This document shows, piece by piece, positions 31,097 to 42,186 of a DNA stretch of 64,000 nt; positions within the stretch are counted from its first letter, which is position 1, and each line of letters begins with the position of its first letter. The stretch covers positions 1 through 64,000 of the forward strand of contig NZ_CP059162.1 of the NCBI RefSeq assembly GCF_013466605.1, in the 5' to 3' direction. A program made the translations under genes and the position numbers. This DNA is from Pseudomonas chlororaphis subsp. aurantiaca (GTDB taxonomy: Bacteria > Pseudomonadota > Gammaproteobacteria > Pseudomonadales > Pseudomonadaceae). Under the pieces are notes generated by a model. The model was given only the letters and a program-made list of their open reading frames with translations. It ran no database searches and had not been told where the DNA came from.

Positions 31097-31603
31097 TCAA
31101 GCCTGTTGGCGATGCTGCTTTTCCAGCTTCTTCTTGATCCGGTCGCGTTTGAGCGTGGACAGGTAGTCGACGAACAATTTGCCGTTGAGGTGGTCGCATT
31201 CGTGCTGGATGCACACCGCGAGCAAGCCTTCGGCGATCAGTTCGTAAGGCTGGCCGTCACGGTCCAGGGCCTTGATTTTCACGCGTTGCGGACGATCGAC
31301 GTTCTCGTAGAAGCCCGGTACCGACAGGCAGCCTTCCTGGTACTGGCCCATTTCGTCGGTGAGCGGTTCGAACTCGGGATTGATGAACACCCGTGGCTCG
31401 CTGCGGTCTTCGGACAGGTCCATGACCACGATGCGCTTGTGCACGTTGACCTGGGTAGCGGCCAGGCCGATGCCGGGCGCCTCATACATTGTTTCAAACA
31501 TGTCGTCGACCAACTGACGCACTTCGTCGTCCACTACGGCCACTGGTTTGGCGATAGTGCGCAGGCGCGAGTCGGGGAATTCGAGGATGTTTAAAATGGC
31601 CAT
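31097..31603 (-). CDS. def: Peptide deformylase
   Basis: Metalloenzyme that removes the formyl group from nascent proteins. The 168-residue length is typical and all three motifs are present: [18 protein letters not shown] and QHECDHLNG (HEXXH with the Cys of motif 2 as third ligand). The start [11 protein letters not shown] is the family start although no strong ribosome site precedes it; the frame extends upstream to 31840 without support. It is divergent from the LysM gene. Confidence 0.98.
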   Translation of the reverse strand: MAILNILEFPDSRLRTIAKPVAVVDDEVRQLVDDMFETMYEAPGIGLAATQVNVHKRIVVMDLSEDRSEPRVFINPEFEPLTDEMGQYQEGCLSVPGFYENVDRPQRVKIKALDRDGQPYELIAEGLLAVCIQHECDHLNGKLFVDYLSTLKRDRIKKKLEKQHRQQA

Positions 31604-31755
31604 AAGCGTAATTGCTACACGTGTGAAGTAAGTTCGGAGTCGGAGGCCTTGCGGGTTCTGGAAGGGCAACCGTTGTAAAACGTGCTCGGTCAGGAGCAGG
31701 GAGCGCACAGGCGCTGGCGTTTCACGCGAGTACACATAATAAAGGGATTCACCGC

Positions 31756-32781
31756 ATGAGGAAATCACTACTCGCCTTGCTGCTCGTGGGCTGGGCCGGT
31801 TTCGGCCAGGCGCAGGTGCCGCTCCGGGAGGGTTACCCACAGCGCTACACCGTGGTGGCGGGCGATACCTTGTGGAGCATCGCCAGCCGCTTTCTGCGCG
31901 ATCCCTGGCAATGGCCGGCGCTCTGGCAGGCCAATTCCAGCCTCGCCGACCCCGACCTGATCTACCCCGGCGACTCCCTGGCGCTGGTACAGGTCAACGG
32001 CGAACCACGCCTGACCCTGGAACGCGGCGCTTCCCGGGGCACCATCAAGCTGTCGCCCCAGGTGCGCCGCACGCCAGTGGCCGAGGCGATCCCGACCATT
32101 CCGCTGCAGGCCATCGACAGCTTTCTGCTGAGCAACCGCATCCTCGACCGGGCCGACGCCTTCGACAACGCGCCTTACATAGTCGCCGGCGATGCCGAAC
32201 GGGTGCTCAGCGGCACCGGCGACCGGATCTTCGCGCGCGGCCGCTTCGACCCGGAACAATCGGCCTACGGCATCTTCCGCCAGGGCAAGACCTACACCGA
32301 CCCGCAGAGCGGCGAACTGCTGGGAATCAACGCCGACGAGATCGGTGGCGGCGAGGTGGTCGCGGTCGAGGGCGATATCGCCACCCTGCAATTGCAGCGC
32401 ACCACCCAGGAAGTGCGTCTGGGTGACCGTTTGTTCAGCGGCGAGCCTCGGACCATCAACTCGACCTTTGTCCCCAGCCCGCCGAGCCGGGCGGTCGAGG
32501 GCCTGATCATCGACGTGCCACGGGGCGTCACCCAGATCGGCGCATTGGACGTGGTGACGCTGAACAAGGGGCGGCGCGATGGCCTGGCTGAAGGCAATGT
32601 GCTGGCGGTGCTGAAGACCGGTGAAACCGTGCGCGATCGGGTGGCCGGCGGCCAGGTGAAGATGCCGGATGAGCGGGCCGGTCTGCTGATGGTTTTCCGC
32701 ACCTACGACAAGCTCAGCTACGGCCTGGTGCTCAACGCTGCCCGCTCCTTGGCGATCATGGACAAGGTGCGTAACCCGTAA
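31756..32781 (+). CDS. LysM-domain exported protein
   Basis: A 341-residue protein matching the position of PA0020. A signal peptide (about 1-20, [20 protein letters not shown]) is followed by a LysM peptidoglycan-binding domain (about 32-85; [45 protein letters not shown]). The remaining 250 residues are beta-rich with no enzyme motif that I recognise. It probably works at the cell wall. It diverges from def and precedes dprA. Confidence 0.93.
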   Translation: MRKSLLALLLVGWAGFGQAQVPLREGYPQRYTVVAGDTLWSIASRFLRDPWQWPALWQANSSLADPDLIYPGDSLALVQVNGEPRLTLERGASRGTIKLSPQVRRTPVAEAIPTIPLQAIDSFLLSNRILDRADAFDNAPYIVAGDAERVLSGTGDRIFARGRFDPEQSAYGIFRQGKTYTDPQSGELLGINADEIGGGEVVAVEGDIATLQLQRTTQEVRLGDRLFSGEPRTINSTFVPSPPSRAVEGLIIDVPRGVTQIGALDVVTLNKGRRDGLAEGNVLAVLKTGETVRDRVAGGQVKMPDERAGLLMVFRTYDKLSYGLVLNAARSLAIMDKVRNP

Positions 32782-32861
32782 ACCCTCAACAAGTTACCAA
32801 CAGAGTTATCCACAGCTTATTTCCTGCTTCAGCTGGGCTTATAACGATCAAGGATGATCCC

Positions 32862-33971
32862 ATGTCATTGCCTGCCCAGGCTCCGGTTTCCCCCGCGGAA
32901 CTGGAAGCCCGTCTGCGTTTGCACCGCTTGCCGGACCTTGGCCCGAAGCGTTTTCTGCTGCTGCTCGAAGCCTTCGGTTCGGCCTCCAAGGCCATCAGCG
33001 CGCCGGCCAGTGCCTGGCGTGCGTTGGGCCTGCCGGCAGGTGCGGCCGAGGCCCGGCGCAACGCCGAAGTGCGTGATGGCGCCAGCCGTGCATTGGCCTG
33101 GCTGGAGCGTCCGGGCCAGCATTTACTGATGTGGGACCAGCCCGACTACCCGCCGCTGCTGAATGAAATTGCCGATGCGCCGCCGTTGTTGTTTGTCGCC
33201 GGCGATCCGCGGATCCTGGAAAAACCGCAGTTGGCGGTGGTCGGTAGCCGTCGCGCTTCGAGGCCCGGCATGGACACCGCCGCGGCCTTTTCCCGCAGCC
33301 TGGCCGCGGCCGGTTTTGTCATCACCAGCGGCCTGGCGCTGGGGATCGATGGTGCGGCGCACCAGGCCGCGCTGGAGGTCGGCGGGCAGACCGTCGGCGT
33401 GCTGGGCACCGGCCTGGAAAAATTTTATCCACAGCGCAATCGGCGCCTGGCCGATGCCATGATCGCCCAGGGCAGCGCGGTGGTTTCCGAGTTCCCGCTG
33501 GAGACCGGCCCCCACGCCAGCCACTTTCCCCGGCGCAACCGGATCATCAGTGGCCTGTCCCTTGGCGTGCTGGTGGTGGAGGCCAGCGTCGCCAGCGGTT
33601 CGCTGATCACCGCCCGGCTCGCCGCCGAGCAAGGCCGCGAGGTGTATGCGATACCCGGCTCGATCCATCACCCCGGCGCCCGGGGCTGTCATCAGCTGAT
33701 TCGCGATGGCGCGGTGCTGGTGGAAACCATCGAACATATCCTCGAAGCCCTGCGTGGCTGGCAACGGCTGCCGTTATCCACAACCCCGCCACCAGTCGCG
33801 CCCGCTCACCCGTTGCTGGCGCTGTTGCATGCCGCGCCGCAGACCAGCGAGGGCCTGGCCGAGGCCAGTGGCTGGAGCCTGTCCAGGGTGCTGGCGGCGC
33901 TTACGGAACTGGAGTTGGAGGGCTATGCGGTATGTGAAGGAGGCTGCTGGTATGCCCGGGCAAAAGGCTAG
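32862..33971 (+). CDS. dprA: DNA-processing protein DprA/Smf
   Basis: DprA loads RecA on incoming single-stranded DNA during transformation. The 369-residue protein has an N-terminal SAM-like region, the Rossmann core (VVGSRRASRPGMDTAAAFSRSLAAAGFVITSGLALGIDGAAHQAAL; GLSLGVLVVEASVASGSLITARLAAEQGREVYAIPGSI) and a C-terminal winged-helix-like domain. Two exact DnaA boxes lie within it (33425-33433, 33774-33782) and one just upstream (32806-32814). It is close to tsaC, a common pairing. Confidence 0.97.
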   Translation: MSLPAQAPVSPAELEARLRLHRLPDLGPKRFLLLLEAFGSASKAISAPASAWRALGLPAGAAEARRNAEVRDGASRALAWLERPGQHLLMWDQPDYPPLLNEIADAPPLLFVAGDPRILEKPQLAVVGSRRASRPGMDTAAAFSRSLAAAGFVITSGLALGIDGAAHQAALEVGGQTVGVLGTGLEKFYPQRNRRLADAMIAQGSAVVSEFPLETGPHASHFPRRNRIISGLSLGVLVVEASVASGSLITARLAAEQGREVYAIPGSIHHPGARGCHQLIRDGAVLVETIEHILEALRGWQRLPLSTTPPPVAPAHPLLALLHAAPQTSEGLAEASGWSLSRVLAALTELELEGYAVCEGGCWYARAKG

Positions 33972-34025
33972 GCTTTACAGGCAGGATCGGTAAACTGCGC
34001 ACAGCCTTAATCCGGAGAGTCAGCA

Positions 34026-34583
34026 ATGGTCAGCAGTTGGCGTGTGCAACAAGCCGCACGAGAAATTCGCGCAGGGGCGGTGATTGCCTACCCAACCGAA
34101 GCAGTCTGGGGGTTGGGGTGCGATCCGTGGAACGAAGAGGCGGTGGACCGGTTGCTGGCCATCAAGTCGCGCTCCGTCGACAAGGGCCTGATCCTGATCG
34201 CCGACAACATCCGCCAGTTCGATTTTCTCTTCGAGGACTTCCCCCAGGAATGGCTCGATCGCATGGCCAGCACCTGGCCGGGGCCGAACACCTGGCTGGT
34301 GCCCCATCAGAATTTGTTGCCGGAGTGGGTCACCGGGGTCCATGACACCGTGGCCTTGCGGGTCAGCGATCATCCACTGGTGCGCGAGTTGTGCGCGCTG
34401 GTGGGGCCGCTGATTTCCACCTCGGCCAATCCCCAGGGGCGCCCGGCCGCCCGCACGCGGATTCGCGTCGAGCAGTATTTCCGCGGGCAGTTGGACATGG
34501 TCCTGGGCGGCAGCCTGGGTGGGCGCAAGAACCCGAGCCTGATCCGCGACCTGGTGACCGGCAAGATCGTGCGTGCGGCCTGA
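34026..34583 (+). CDS. tsaC: Threonylcarbamoyl-AMP synthase (TsaC/YrdC)
   Basis: Makes threonylcarbamoyl-AMP for t6A37 modification of ANN-decoding tRNAs. The 185-residue single YrdC domain has [40 protein letters not shown] near the N-terminus and the [20 protein letters not shown] motif. A GGAGAG ribosome site precedes the ATG. Length matches TsaC rather than the longer Sua5. Confidence 0.97.
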   Translation: MVSSWRVQQAAREIRAGAVIAYPTEAVWGLGCDPWNEEAVDRLLAIKSRSVDKGLILIADNIRQFDFLFEDFPQEWLDRMASTWPGPNTWLVPHQNLLPEWVTGVHDTVALRVSDHPLVRELCALVGPLISTSANPQGRPAARTRIRVEQYFRGQLDMVLGGSLGGRKNPSLIRDLVTGKIVRAA

Positions 34584-34598
34584 AACCGCGTCGTCCTT

Positions 34599-34717
34599 TA
34601 TCGCGGGCAAGGACTAGGCGTCCCCCCCTGCTCCTACAGAAACGATGTCGTACACATCATCGTGGCACGACGCGAACCTGTAGGAGCGGGCGGGCGACGA
34701 TCCGACTTGCCCGCGAT
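34599..34717. repeat. REP-type pair, family A, diverged
   Basis: Inverted copies around TCGCGGGCAAG...GCTCCTACAG (34599-34639) and TGTAGGAGCGGGCGGGCG...CTTGCCCGCGA (34679-34717). The right unit contains the 20-mer CGATCCGACTTGCCCGCGAT (34698-34717), found again at 46904-46923. Confidence 0.75.
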
Positions 34718-34743
34718 TGCATTCGCTCAGGCAACGCAGCCTT

Positions 34744-35721
34744 TTACGGCAAGAGAATGGTCGACCCCGTGGTGCGGCGCGCCGCCAGTTCGGTCTGCGC
34801 CTTCGCCGCTTCCGCCAGTGGATAACGCTGGCCGATCTCGATCTTCAGTTTGCCGCTGGTAATCATCCCGAACAGATCGTCGGCCATGGCCTGCAGGTTC
34901 TCGGCGTTGTTGGCGTAGGTGCCCAGGGTCGGGCGGGTGACATACAGCGAGCCCTTGGCCGCCAGGATGCCCAGGTTGACTCCCTCCACCGTGCCCGAGG
35001 CGTTGCCGAAGCTGACCATCAGGCCCCGTGGCTGCAGGCAGTCCAGCGAGGTCAGCCAGGTGTCCTTGCCCACGCCGTCGTAGACCACCGGGCATTTCTT
35101 GCCGTCGGTCAGCTCCAGTACGCGCTTGGCCACGTCTTCATGGCTGTAGTCGATGGTTTCCCAGGCGCCGAGGGATTTCGCCAGCGCGGCTTTTTCCGGT
35201 GAGCTGACAGTACCGATCAGCTTCACCCCCAGGGCCTTGGCCCACTGGCAGGCGAGCAGCCCGACACCGCCGGCGGCCGCGTGGAACAGCACGGTTTCGC
35301 CGCCCTTGAGCTCGTAGGTTTGGCGCAGCAGGTACTGCACGGTCAGGCCCTTGAGCATCACCCCGGCCGCCTGTTCGAAGCCGATGCTGTCCGGCAGGTG
35401 CACCAGATTGTCCGCGGGCAGCACATGCAGCTCGCTGTAGGCGCCCAGCGGGCCGCTGCCATAGGCCACGCGATCGCCGACCTTGAAGCGGGTCACGGCG
35501 CTGCCCACCGCCTCGACCACCCCGGCCCCTTCGGCGCCCAGGCCCGATGGCAAGGCCGGTGGCGCGTAGAGACCGCTGCGGTAGTAGGTGTCGATGAAGT
35601 TCAGGCCGATGGCCTTGTTGCTCACGCGGACCTGTTGCGGGCCCGGTTCTGCGGGTTGGTAATCCACATACTCGAGTACTTCCGGGCCGCCATGGGCCCG
35701 GAACTGGATACGTTTGGCCAT
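34744..35721 (-). CDS. qor: NADPH:quinone oxidoreductase (zinc-free MDR family)
   Basis: A 325-residue reductase of quinones or electrophiles using NADPH. Family signs are the GHGGPEVLEYVDY-like start (AHGGPEVLEYVDYQPAEPGPQQVRV), NFIDTYYRSGLY, the coenzyme motif AAAGGVGLLACQWAKALGVKLIGTVSS, and no structural zinc loop. The ATG at 35721 follows GAGGAGAG. It is divergent from hemF; the frame's extension to 36660 is antisense to hemF and rejected. Confidence 0.95.
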   Translation of the reverse strand: MAKRIQFRAHGGPEVLEYVDYQPAEPGPQQVRVSNKAIGLNFIDTYYRSGLYAPPALPSGLGAEGAGVVEAVGSAVTRFKVGDRVAYGSGPLGAYSELHVLPADNLVHLPDSIGFEQAAGVMLKGLTVQYLLRQTYELKGGETVLFHAAAGGVGLLACQWAKALGVKLIGTVSSPEKAALAKSLGAWETIDYSHEDVAKRVLELTDGKKCPVVYDGVGKDTWLTSLDCLQPRGLMVSFGNASGTVEGVNLGILAAKGSLYVTRPTLGTYANNAENLQAMADDLFGMITSGKLKIEIGQRYPLAEAAKAQTELAARRTTGSTILLP

Positions 35722-35865
35722 CTGCACTCTCTCCTCGGTCGTGTCGCGAAAGTGCCTTATCGGACTCCTATGCTTGACCGCCGTCAACTGCGACCGGCCC
35801 CCACGCAGTGTTATGCTACGCGCCCATTTGCGCAGGCCCCCTGCTGTATCCCTGGCGCCGCGTAG

Positions 35866-36807
<942 letters not shown>

Positions 36808-36922
36808 AGCGTTGCTGCCGGCGGGCCGGCGCTGGACGATAATGCGATTGAACAGAACAGCGCAGCGCCCCTGTCGCCAGCAAGCTGGCTCCTTACAGGG
36901 ATGTGCATGAGGGTTTTATTGG

Positions 36923-37744
36923 ATGGATCAGTACGTCGTTTTTGGTAACCCGATCGGCCACAGCAAGTCGCCGCTGATTCATCGGTTGTTCGCCGAGCAG
37001 ACGGCGCAGCGGCTGGTCTACACCACCCTGCTGGCGCCCCTCGACGATTTCGCCGGCTGTGCCCGCGGGTTCTTCGTGGACGGACGTGGCGCCAACGTCA
37101 CGGTGCCGTTCAAGGAAGACGCCTATCGCCTGGCCGACAGCCTGACCGCCCGCGCCCAGCGCGCCGGCGCGGTGAACACCTTGAGCAAGCTCGCCGATGG
37201 CAGCCTGTTGGGCGACAACACCGACGGCGCCGGCCTGGTGCGCGACCTGACGGTCAACGCCGGCTTCAGCCTCAAGGGCAAGCGCATTCTGCTGCTGGGT
37301 GCCGGTGGCGCGGTGCGTGGCGCGCTGGAGCCGCTGCTGGCGGAGCAGCCGGCGTCGGTGATCATCGCCAACCGCACGGTGGAAAAGGCCGAGCTGCTGG
37401 CCGAGCTGTTCAGCGACCTGGGGCCGGTGTCGGCCAGCGGTTTCGACTGGTTGCGCGAGCCGGTGGACCTGATCATCAACGCCACCTCGGCCAGCCTCAC
37501 CGGCGACGTGCCGCCGATCGCCGCCAGCCTGATCGAACCGGGTAGGACTCTGTGCTACGACATGATGTATGGCAAGGAGCCGACCGCCTTCTGTCGCTGG
37601 GCCAGCCAATACGGCGCGGCGATTTCCATGGATGGCCTGGGCATGCTCGCCGAGCAGGCGGCGGAAGCCTTCTTCCTGTGGCGTGGCGTGCGCCCGGACA
37701 CCGCGCCGGTGCTGGCGGAGCTGCGGCGCCAGCTGGCGCTCTGA
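36923..37744 (+). CDS. aroE: Shikimate 5-dehydrogenase
   Basis: NADP-dependent step of aromatic amino-acid synthesis, 3-dehydroshikimate to shikimate. The 273-residue protein has the substrate motif [15 protein letters not shown], catalytic Lys in [24 protein letters not shown] and the Rossmann motif [17 protein letters not shown] followed by [19 protein letters not shown] half-element (36874-36900) precedes it. Confidence 0.98.
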   Translation: MDQYVVFGNPIGHSKSPLIHRLFAEQTAQRLVYTTLLAPLDDFAGCARGFFVDGRGANVTVPFKEDAYRLADSLTARAQRAGAVNTLSKLADGSLLGDNTDGAGLVRDLTVNAGFSLKGKRILLLGAGGAVRGALEPLLAEQPASVIIANRTVEKAELLAELFSDLGPVSASGFDWLREPVDLIINATSASLTGDVPPIAASLIEPGRTLCYDMMYGKEPTAFCRWASQYGAAISMDGLGMLAEQAAEAFFLWRGVRPDTAPVLAELRRQLAL

Positions 37745-37853
37745 CAGACCGCGTCATCGTTGATCGCTGCTCCTACAAGGAAAGGCATTTCTTCTGTAGG
37801 AGCGAGGCTTGCCCGCGAGGGGGTCGCCGCGATAGTCGCGCTGCGGCCCGCAA

Positions 37854-39422
37854 TCAATCCTCAAACCGGATCGGGCATTTCTCCACGCCTTCGAGCTTTC
37901 TCAACTCTTCGATCACCGAGGCGCGCGCGCGGCGCAGGGTCAGGCTGCGGTTCTGCCGCAGCAGGCGGCGGGCTTCCTGGTGCAGCATGGCCACCCCGGA
38001 ATAGTCGATGAAGTTGATCTGCCGGGCGTCGATCACCAGGCGCGGCGCATGGCAGCGCTGCATGCGCACTTGCAGGTAATGGCTGGCGCCGAAAAAGATC
38101 GAGCCGCCGACCCGCAGGATGTCCTCGTCGCCTTCGCGCCCATGCTGCACGCGCGGTTGCGAGGTGCGCTTGAGGTAGAAGAACAGCGACGCCAGGACCC
38201 CGGCATAGATCGCCGTCTGCAATTCCAGGAGCAAGGTGGCGACACAGGTCAGGCTCATCACCGCGAACTCGGCGCGGCTGACCCGGAACAGCGCGCGAAT
38301 GCCGCGATGGTCCACCAGCCCCCAGCAGATCAGCAGGATGCTCCCGGCCATGGCCGGGATCGGGATATGGGCGATCAGAGCCGCGCCCGCGATGGCGAAC
38401 AGGGCCACCCACAGCGCCGAGAACACCCCCGCCAGCGGCGAACAGGCGCCGGCTTCGTAGCTCAGGCCGGAGCGGGTAAAGGAGCCGGACGACAGATAGC
38501 CGGAGAAGAACGCGCCAACGATATTCGACAGGCCCTGGGCGCGGACTTCCTGGTTGGCATCGAGCAACTGCTCGGAGCGCGCCGACAGCGAGCGGGCGAT
38601 CGACAGGCTGGTCACCAGCCCCAGCATGCCCACCGCCACGGCGCTGGGCAGCAGGCGCAGGATCATGTCCAGGTCCAGCGGCAGCGGGCTGATCGGCGGC
38701 AGCCGGCCGGTAAAGGCGCTGACCAGCTTCACCTGGCCGAACAGCGCCGGCCACAGCCACACCACCAGCCCACTGAGGATCAATGTGATCAGCAGCGAGG
38801 GCCAGCGCGGTACCAGCAGCTTCAGGGCCAGGCCGACGATCAGTGTGCCCAGGCCGAGGATTAGCGAGGGGGTATCCACAGCATCGAGATGGGCGAACAG
38901 CGAGGTCAGGCTGTTCAGCGCGGTAGCTTCGCTCGGCAAGTCCAGGCCCAGCAGGTTGGGCAACTGCCCCAGGGCGATCACCACCGCGGCGCCGAGGGTG
39001 AAGCCGAGCACCACCGAGTGGGACACGAAGTTCACCAGCGCGCCGAAGCGCAACAACCCCAATAGCCATTGGAACACGCCAGCGAGCAGGGTCAGCAGCA
39101 GGATCAGGGTGATGTAGTCCTGGGACGCCGGCACCGCCAGGGGGCTGACGCTGGCGTAGAGGACGATGGAGATCGCCGCGGTCGGGCCACAGATCAGGTG
39201 CCAGGAAGAACCCCACAGGCAGGCGATCAACACCGGGACGACGGCGGCATACAGGCCGTATTCCGGTGGCAGGCCGGCGATCAGGGCATAGGCGATGGAT
39301 TGCGGCAGGGCGAGGATGGCGCCGCTCAGGCCCACCAGCAGGTCGCGCCCGACGCTGGCGCGGGTCTGCCGGGGCAGCCAGCTCAGGAAGGGCAAGAGTG
39401 AATGGCGATTGGGCCAGGCCAT
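37854..39422 (-). CDS. SulP-family anion transporter with STAS domain
   Basis: A 522-residue membrane transporter. It starts LPFLSWLPRQTRASVGRDLLVGLSGAILALPQSIAYALIAGLPPEYGLYAAVVPVLIACLWG, the SulP signature, has about 10-14 helices and ends in a cytoplasmic STAS domain (about 420-522; CHAPRLVIDARQINFIDYSGVAMLHQEARRLL). Members carry sulfate, bicarbonate or other anions. Lying next to the choline-O-sulfate genes on the same strand, it could import that ester or sulfate, but a REP pair separates it from choX. Substrate is inference. Confidence 0.92.
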   Translation of the reverse strand: MAWPNRHSLLPFLSWLPRQTRASVGRDLLVGLSGAILALPQSIAYALIAGLPPEYGLYAAVVPVLIACLWGSSWHLICGPTAAISIVLYASVSPLAVPASQDYITLILLLTLLAGVFQWLLGLLRFGALVNFVSHSVVLGFTLGAAVVIALGQLPNLLGLDLPSEATALNSLTSLFAHLDAVDTPSLILGLGTLIVGLALKLLVPRWPSLLITLILSGLVVWLWPALFGQVKLVSAFTGRLPPISPLPLDLDMILRLLPSAVAVGMLGLVTSLSIARSLSARSEQLLDANQEVRAQGLSNIVGAFFSGYLSSGSFTRSGLSYEAGACSPLAGVFSALWVALFAIAGAALIAHIPIPAMAGSILLICWGLVDHRGIRALFRVSRAEFAVMSLTCVATLLLELQTAIYAGVLASLFFYLKRTSQPRVQHGREGDEDILRVGGSIFFGASHYLQVRMQRCHAPRLVIDARQINFIDYSGVAMLHQEARRLLRQNRSLTLRRARASVIEELRKLEGVEKCPIRFED

Positions 39423-39502
39423 GGGTCCTCGCGGTCGGGATGGGGCGAAAGGCGTCAGGGTGGAGTGTCAGGTCGGAGCGTGCAAGGCCCGTCAGTGACG
39501 GT

Positions 39503-39603
39503 TGTAGCCGCTGCCGCAGGCTGCGAGAGGACCGGCAGGACCTCAGCGGGCTCGAAAACCCTACGCCCCTTCGGCTCGATCGCAGCCTGCGGCAGCGGCT
39601 ACA
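39503..39603. repeat. Paired REP-type element, family B
   Basis: Left unit TGTAGCCGCTGCCGCAGG at 39503-39520 (extending CTGCGA to 39526) and its inverted copy at 39580-39603, nearly identical to the pair at 26755-26856. It fills the space between choX and the SulP gene. Confidence 0.88.
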
Positions 39604-39609
39604 GGTGGA

Positions 39610-40542
39610 TTACAGCCTGGCCTGCACCACCGGCAGCGCGTCCTTGCCATCGAGGGTCTTCACCCCGTCCAGCCACTTGTCCAGCACCGCCGGGTTGGCC
39701 TTGATCCAGGCCTTGGCCGCATCCAGGTTGCTGACCTTCTTGTTGGCCACCTCGGCCATGATGCTGTTCTCCATTTCCTGGGTGAAGCTCAGGTTGCTCA
39801 GCAGCTTGCCGACGTTCGGGCAGGCCTGTGCATAACCCTTGCGGGTCAGGGTGTAGACGCTGCCGGTGTCGCCGAAGTACTTCTCGCCACCCTTGAGGTA
39901 GCGCATTTTCAGTTGCACGTTCATCGGGTGCGGGGTCCAGCCGAGGAAGGTGACGAACTTCTGCCTTTTCACCGCCCGCGAGACTTCGGCGAGCATCGCC
40001 TGCTCGCTGGACTCGATCAGCTTCCACTGGCCGAGGTCGAAGTCGTTCTTCTTGATGATCTCCTGCAACGACAGGTTGGCCGGCGCTCCTGAGCCGATGC
40101 CGTAGAGTTTCTTGTCGAACTTGTCGGCGAATTTGTTCAGGTCGCTGAAGTCATGCACGCCGGCGTCCCAGACGTAATCCGGCACCGCCAGGGTGAACTC
40201 GGTGCCGTCCAGGTTCTTCGCCAGCTGGATGACATCGCCATTGGCCACGAACTTGTCGTAGAAGCCCTGCTGCGCCGGCATCCAGTTGCCCAGGAACACA
40301 TCCACCTGGCCGTCCTTGAGCCCGCCGAAGGTGATCGGCACCGCCAGGGTATCGATCTTGGCCTTGTAGCCCATGCCGTCCAACAGGAAACCGGCGATGG
40401 CGTTGGTGGCGGCGATGTCGCTCCAGCCCGGGTCGGCCATCTTCACGGTCTCGCACCCCTGTTCGGCCCGGGCCAGGGCCGGGATCGAAGCACTGCCCAG
40501 CGCCAGAAGCGCGGCCGTCACTGCTGTGGATAACCTTTGCAT
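39610..40542 (-). CDS. choX: Choline ABC transporter periplasmic binding protein
   Basis: A 310-residue OpuAC-type substrate-binding protein. The signal peptide covers about residues 1-26 (MQRLSTAVTAALLALGSASIPALARA). The body reads VKMADPGWSDIAATNAIAGFLLDGMGYKAKIDTLAVPITFGGLKDGQVDVFLGNWMPAQ, with the Trp/Tyr-rich pocket of choline binders. It lies 15 bp after betC, so it is one operon with it. The permease and ATPase are not adjacent, so it must work with a core transporter elsewhere. Confidence 0.92.
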   Translation of the reverse strand: MQRLSTAVTAALLALGSASIPALARAEQGCETVKMADPGWSDIAATNAIAGFLLDGMGYKAKIDTLAVPITFGGLKDGQVDVFLGNWMPAQQGFYDKFVANGDVIQLAKNLDGTEFTLAVPDYVWDAGVHDFSDLNKFADKFDKKLYGIGSGAPANLSLQEIIKKNDFDLGQWKLIESSEQAMLAEVSRAVKRQKFVTFLGWTPHPMNVQLKMRYLKGGEKYFGDTGSVYTLTRKGYAQACPNVGKLLSNLSFTQEMENSIMAEVANKKVSNLDAAKAWIKANPAVLDKWLDGVKTLDGKDALPVVQARL

Positions 40543-40557
40543 GCTCTTCCCCTTACG

Positions 40558-42072
40558 TTATTGGTTTTGGCAGGGTTGTGGATAACGAGCCTTGCGCTCC
40601 AGATCGTCGAGGTCGATGTGGTTGCGCATGTATTGCTGACTGGCGTCGACCAGTGGCTGGTGGTCCCAGCTCTTCAGCTTGCCCAGGCTCAAGGCGCCTG
40701 CGACGAAGCGACGGCGGCGCTGGCTGGCGAGTACCTGTTGGTGAATGGCCGGGATATTCCATTTGGCCCGCGCTTCGCGGAGAAAATCCTCGAATAGCAG
40801 GCGATGTTGCGGCGATTGGCTGAGCTCTTCCTGTTCACGCGGGTCGTTGGCCACATCGAACAGCAGGCACGGGTCGTCTTCGCTGTAGATGAACTTGTAG
40901 CGGCCGCGACGAATCATCATCAGCGGGCTGATGGTGCCTTCGGCCATGTATTCGCCGAAGACTTCGTCATGCCCGCCCTGCCCTTGCAGGTGCGGCACCA
41001 GGGAGCGGCCATCCAGCGCCAGGCCCGGTTGCAGTTCGCCACCGGCCAGTTCCACCAGGGTCGGCAGCAGGTCGGCGGTCGAGACCGCCTGGGCTACCCG
41101 GGCGGAGGCGAACTGCCCCGGCGCGCTGACCAGCAGCGGTACCCGCGCGGACATTTCGAACCAGTGCATTTTGTACCAGAGGCCGCGCTCGCCGAGCATG
41201 TCGCCGTGGTCGCCGGAGAAGACAATGATGGTGTCGTCGATCAGCCCGGTTTCCTCCAGGGTTTCCAGGAGTTTGCCGATGTTGCTGTCGATATAGCTGC
41301 ACGCGCCGAAATAGGCGCGACGCGCGTCGCGAATCTTATCCACAGGCAGCGGCTTGTCCCACAGGTCGTAGACCTTGAGCAGGCGCTGGGAATGCGGGTC
41401 GAGCGTGTCCTGGGCCGGGGTCTGCGGCAGCGGAATATCCTCGTCGCGGTACAGGTCCCAGAAGGCTTTTGGAATGGTGTACGGGTCGTGCGGGTGGGTC
41501 ATCGACACGGTCAGGCAGAACGGCTGGTCGCCGTCTTCGCGAACGTGATCGAACAGGTACTGGCGGGCCTTGAACACCACTTCTTCGTCGAAATCCAGCT
41601 GGTTGGTGCGCACGCATGGCCCGGCCTGCAGCACCGAGGACATGTTGTGGTACCAGCTGGGGCGCACGTCCGGCTCGTCCCAGTTCACTGCCCAGCCATA
41701 GTCGGCCGGGTAGATATCGCTGGTCAGGCGTTCTTCGTAACCGTGCAACTGGTCCGGGCCGCAGAAATGCATCTTGCCCGACAGCGCGGTGCGGTAGCCC
41801 AGGCGGCGCAGGTAATGGGCGTAGGTCGGGACGTCGGCGGGGAAGTCGGCGGCGTTGTCATAGGCGCCGATCTTGCTCGGCAACTGGCCGCTGACCAGGG
41901 TGAAACGCGACGGCGCGCACAGCGGGCTGTTGCAGTAGGCGGCGTCGAACACCACGCCCCGGGCGGCGAGGCGGCTCAGATGCGGCAGCTTGATGGGCGA
42001 TGGACCGTAGAACGGCAACATTGGCGCGGCCATCTGATCGGCCATGATGAAAAGAATGTTCTTGCGCTTCAT
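40558..42072 (-). CDS. betC: Choline sulfatase
   Basis: Hydrolyses choline-O-sulfate to choline and sulfate. The 504-residue sulfatase has the formylglycine motif C52-A-P-S-R56 in CNSPLCAPSRFTLVSGQLPSK, metal ligands in NILFIMADQ and FSGDHGDMLGERGLWYK. The family start MKRKNILFIMADQ is used; an ATG six codons upstream has no ribosome site. It is divergent from a LysR regulator and heads betC-choX. An exact DnaA box lies at 41336-41344 inside it and another overlaps its end (40577-40585). Confidence 0.95.
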   Translation of the reverse strand: MKRKNILFIMADQMAAPMLPFYGPSPIKLPHLSRLAARGVVFDAAYCNSPLCAPSRFTLVSGQLPSKIGAYDNAADFPADVPTYAHYLRRLGYRTALSGKMHFCGPDQLHGYEERLTSDIYPADYGWAVNWDEPDVRPSWYHNMSSVLQAGPCVRTNQLDFDEEVVFKARQYLFDHVREDGDQPFCLTVSMTHPHDPYTIPKAFWDLYRDEDIPLPQTPAQDTLDPHSQRLLKVYDLWDKPLPVDKIRDARRAYFGACSYIDSNIGKLLETLEETGLIDDTIIVFSGDHGDMLGERGLWYKMHWFEMSARVPLLVSAPGQFASARVAQAVSTADLLPTLVELAGGELQPGLALDGRSLVPHLQGQGGHDEVFGEYMAEGTISPLMMIRRGRYKFIYSEDDPCLLFDVANDPREQEELSQSPQHRLLFEDFLREARAKWNIPAIHQQVLASQRRRRFVAGALSLGKLKSWDHQPLVDASQQYMRNHIDLDDLERKARYPQPCQNQ

Positions 42073-42186
42073 GTATTCGCGGCATTCCATAGTGGGCAGT
42101 TATGCGAAAGTGCTGCGATCGAGCATGTAACCCGCGGCTTTTGCGGTAAAGCCCATGTACGGCAATGACTAGGATTAGTACAACTT
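42073..42186. promoter_or_regulatory. Divergent betC / LysR promoter region
   Basis: A 114-bp space between the two divergent starts, the usual place for a LysR operator. I see no unambiguous T-N11-A palindrome. Co-control of betC-choX by the adjacent LysR protein follows from the arrangement. Confidence 0.5.

Noticed and set aside
38873..38881. DnaA-box-like GTATCCACA in the SulP gene
   Set aside because: The first base is wrong, so it was left out of the exact count.
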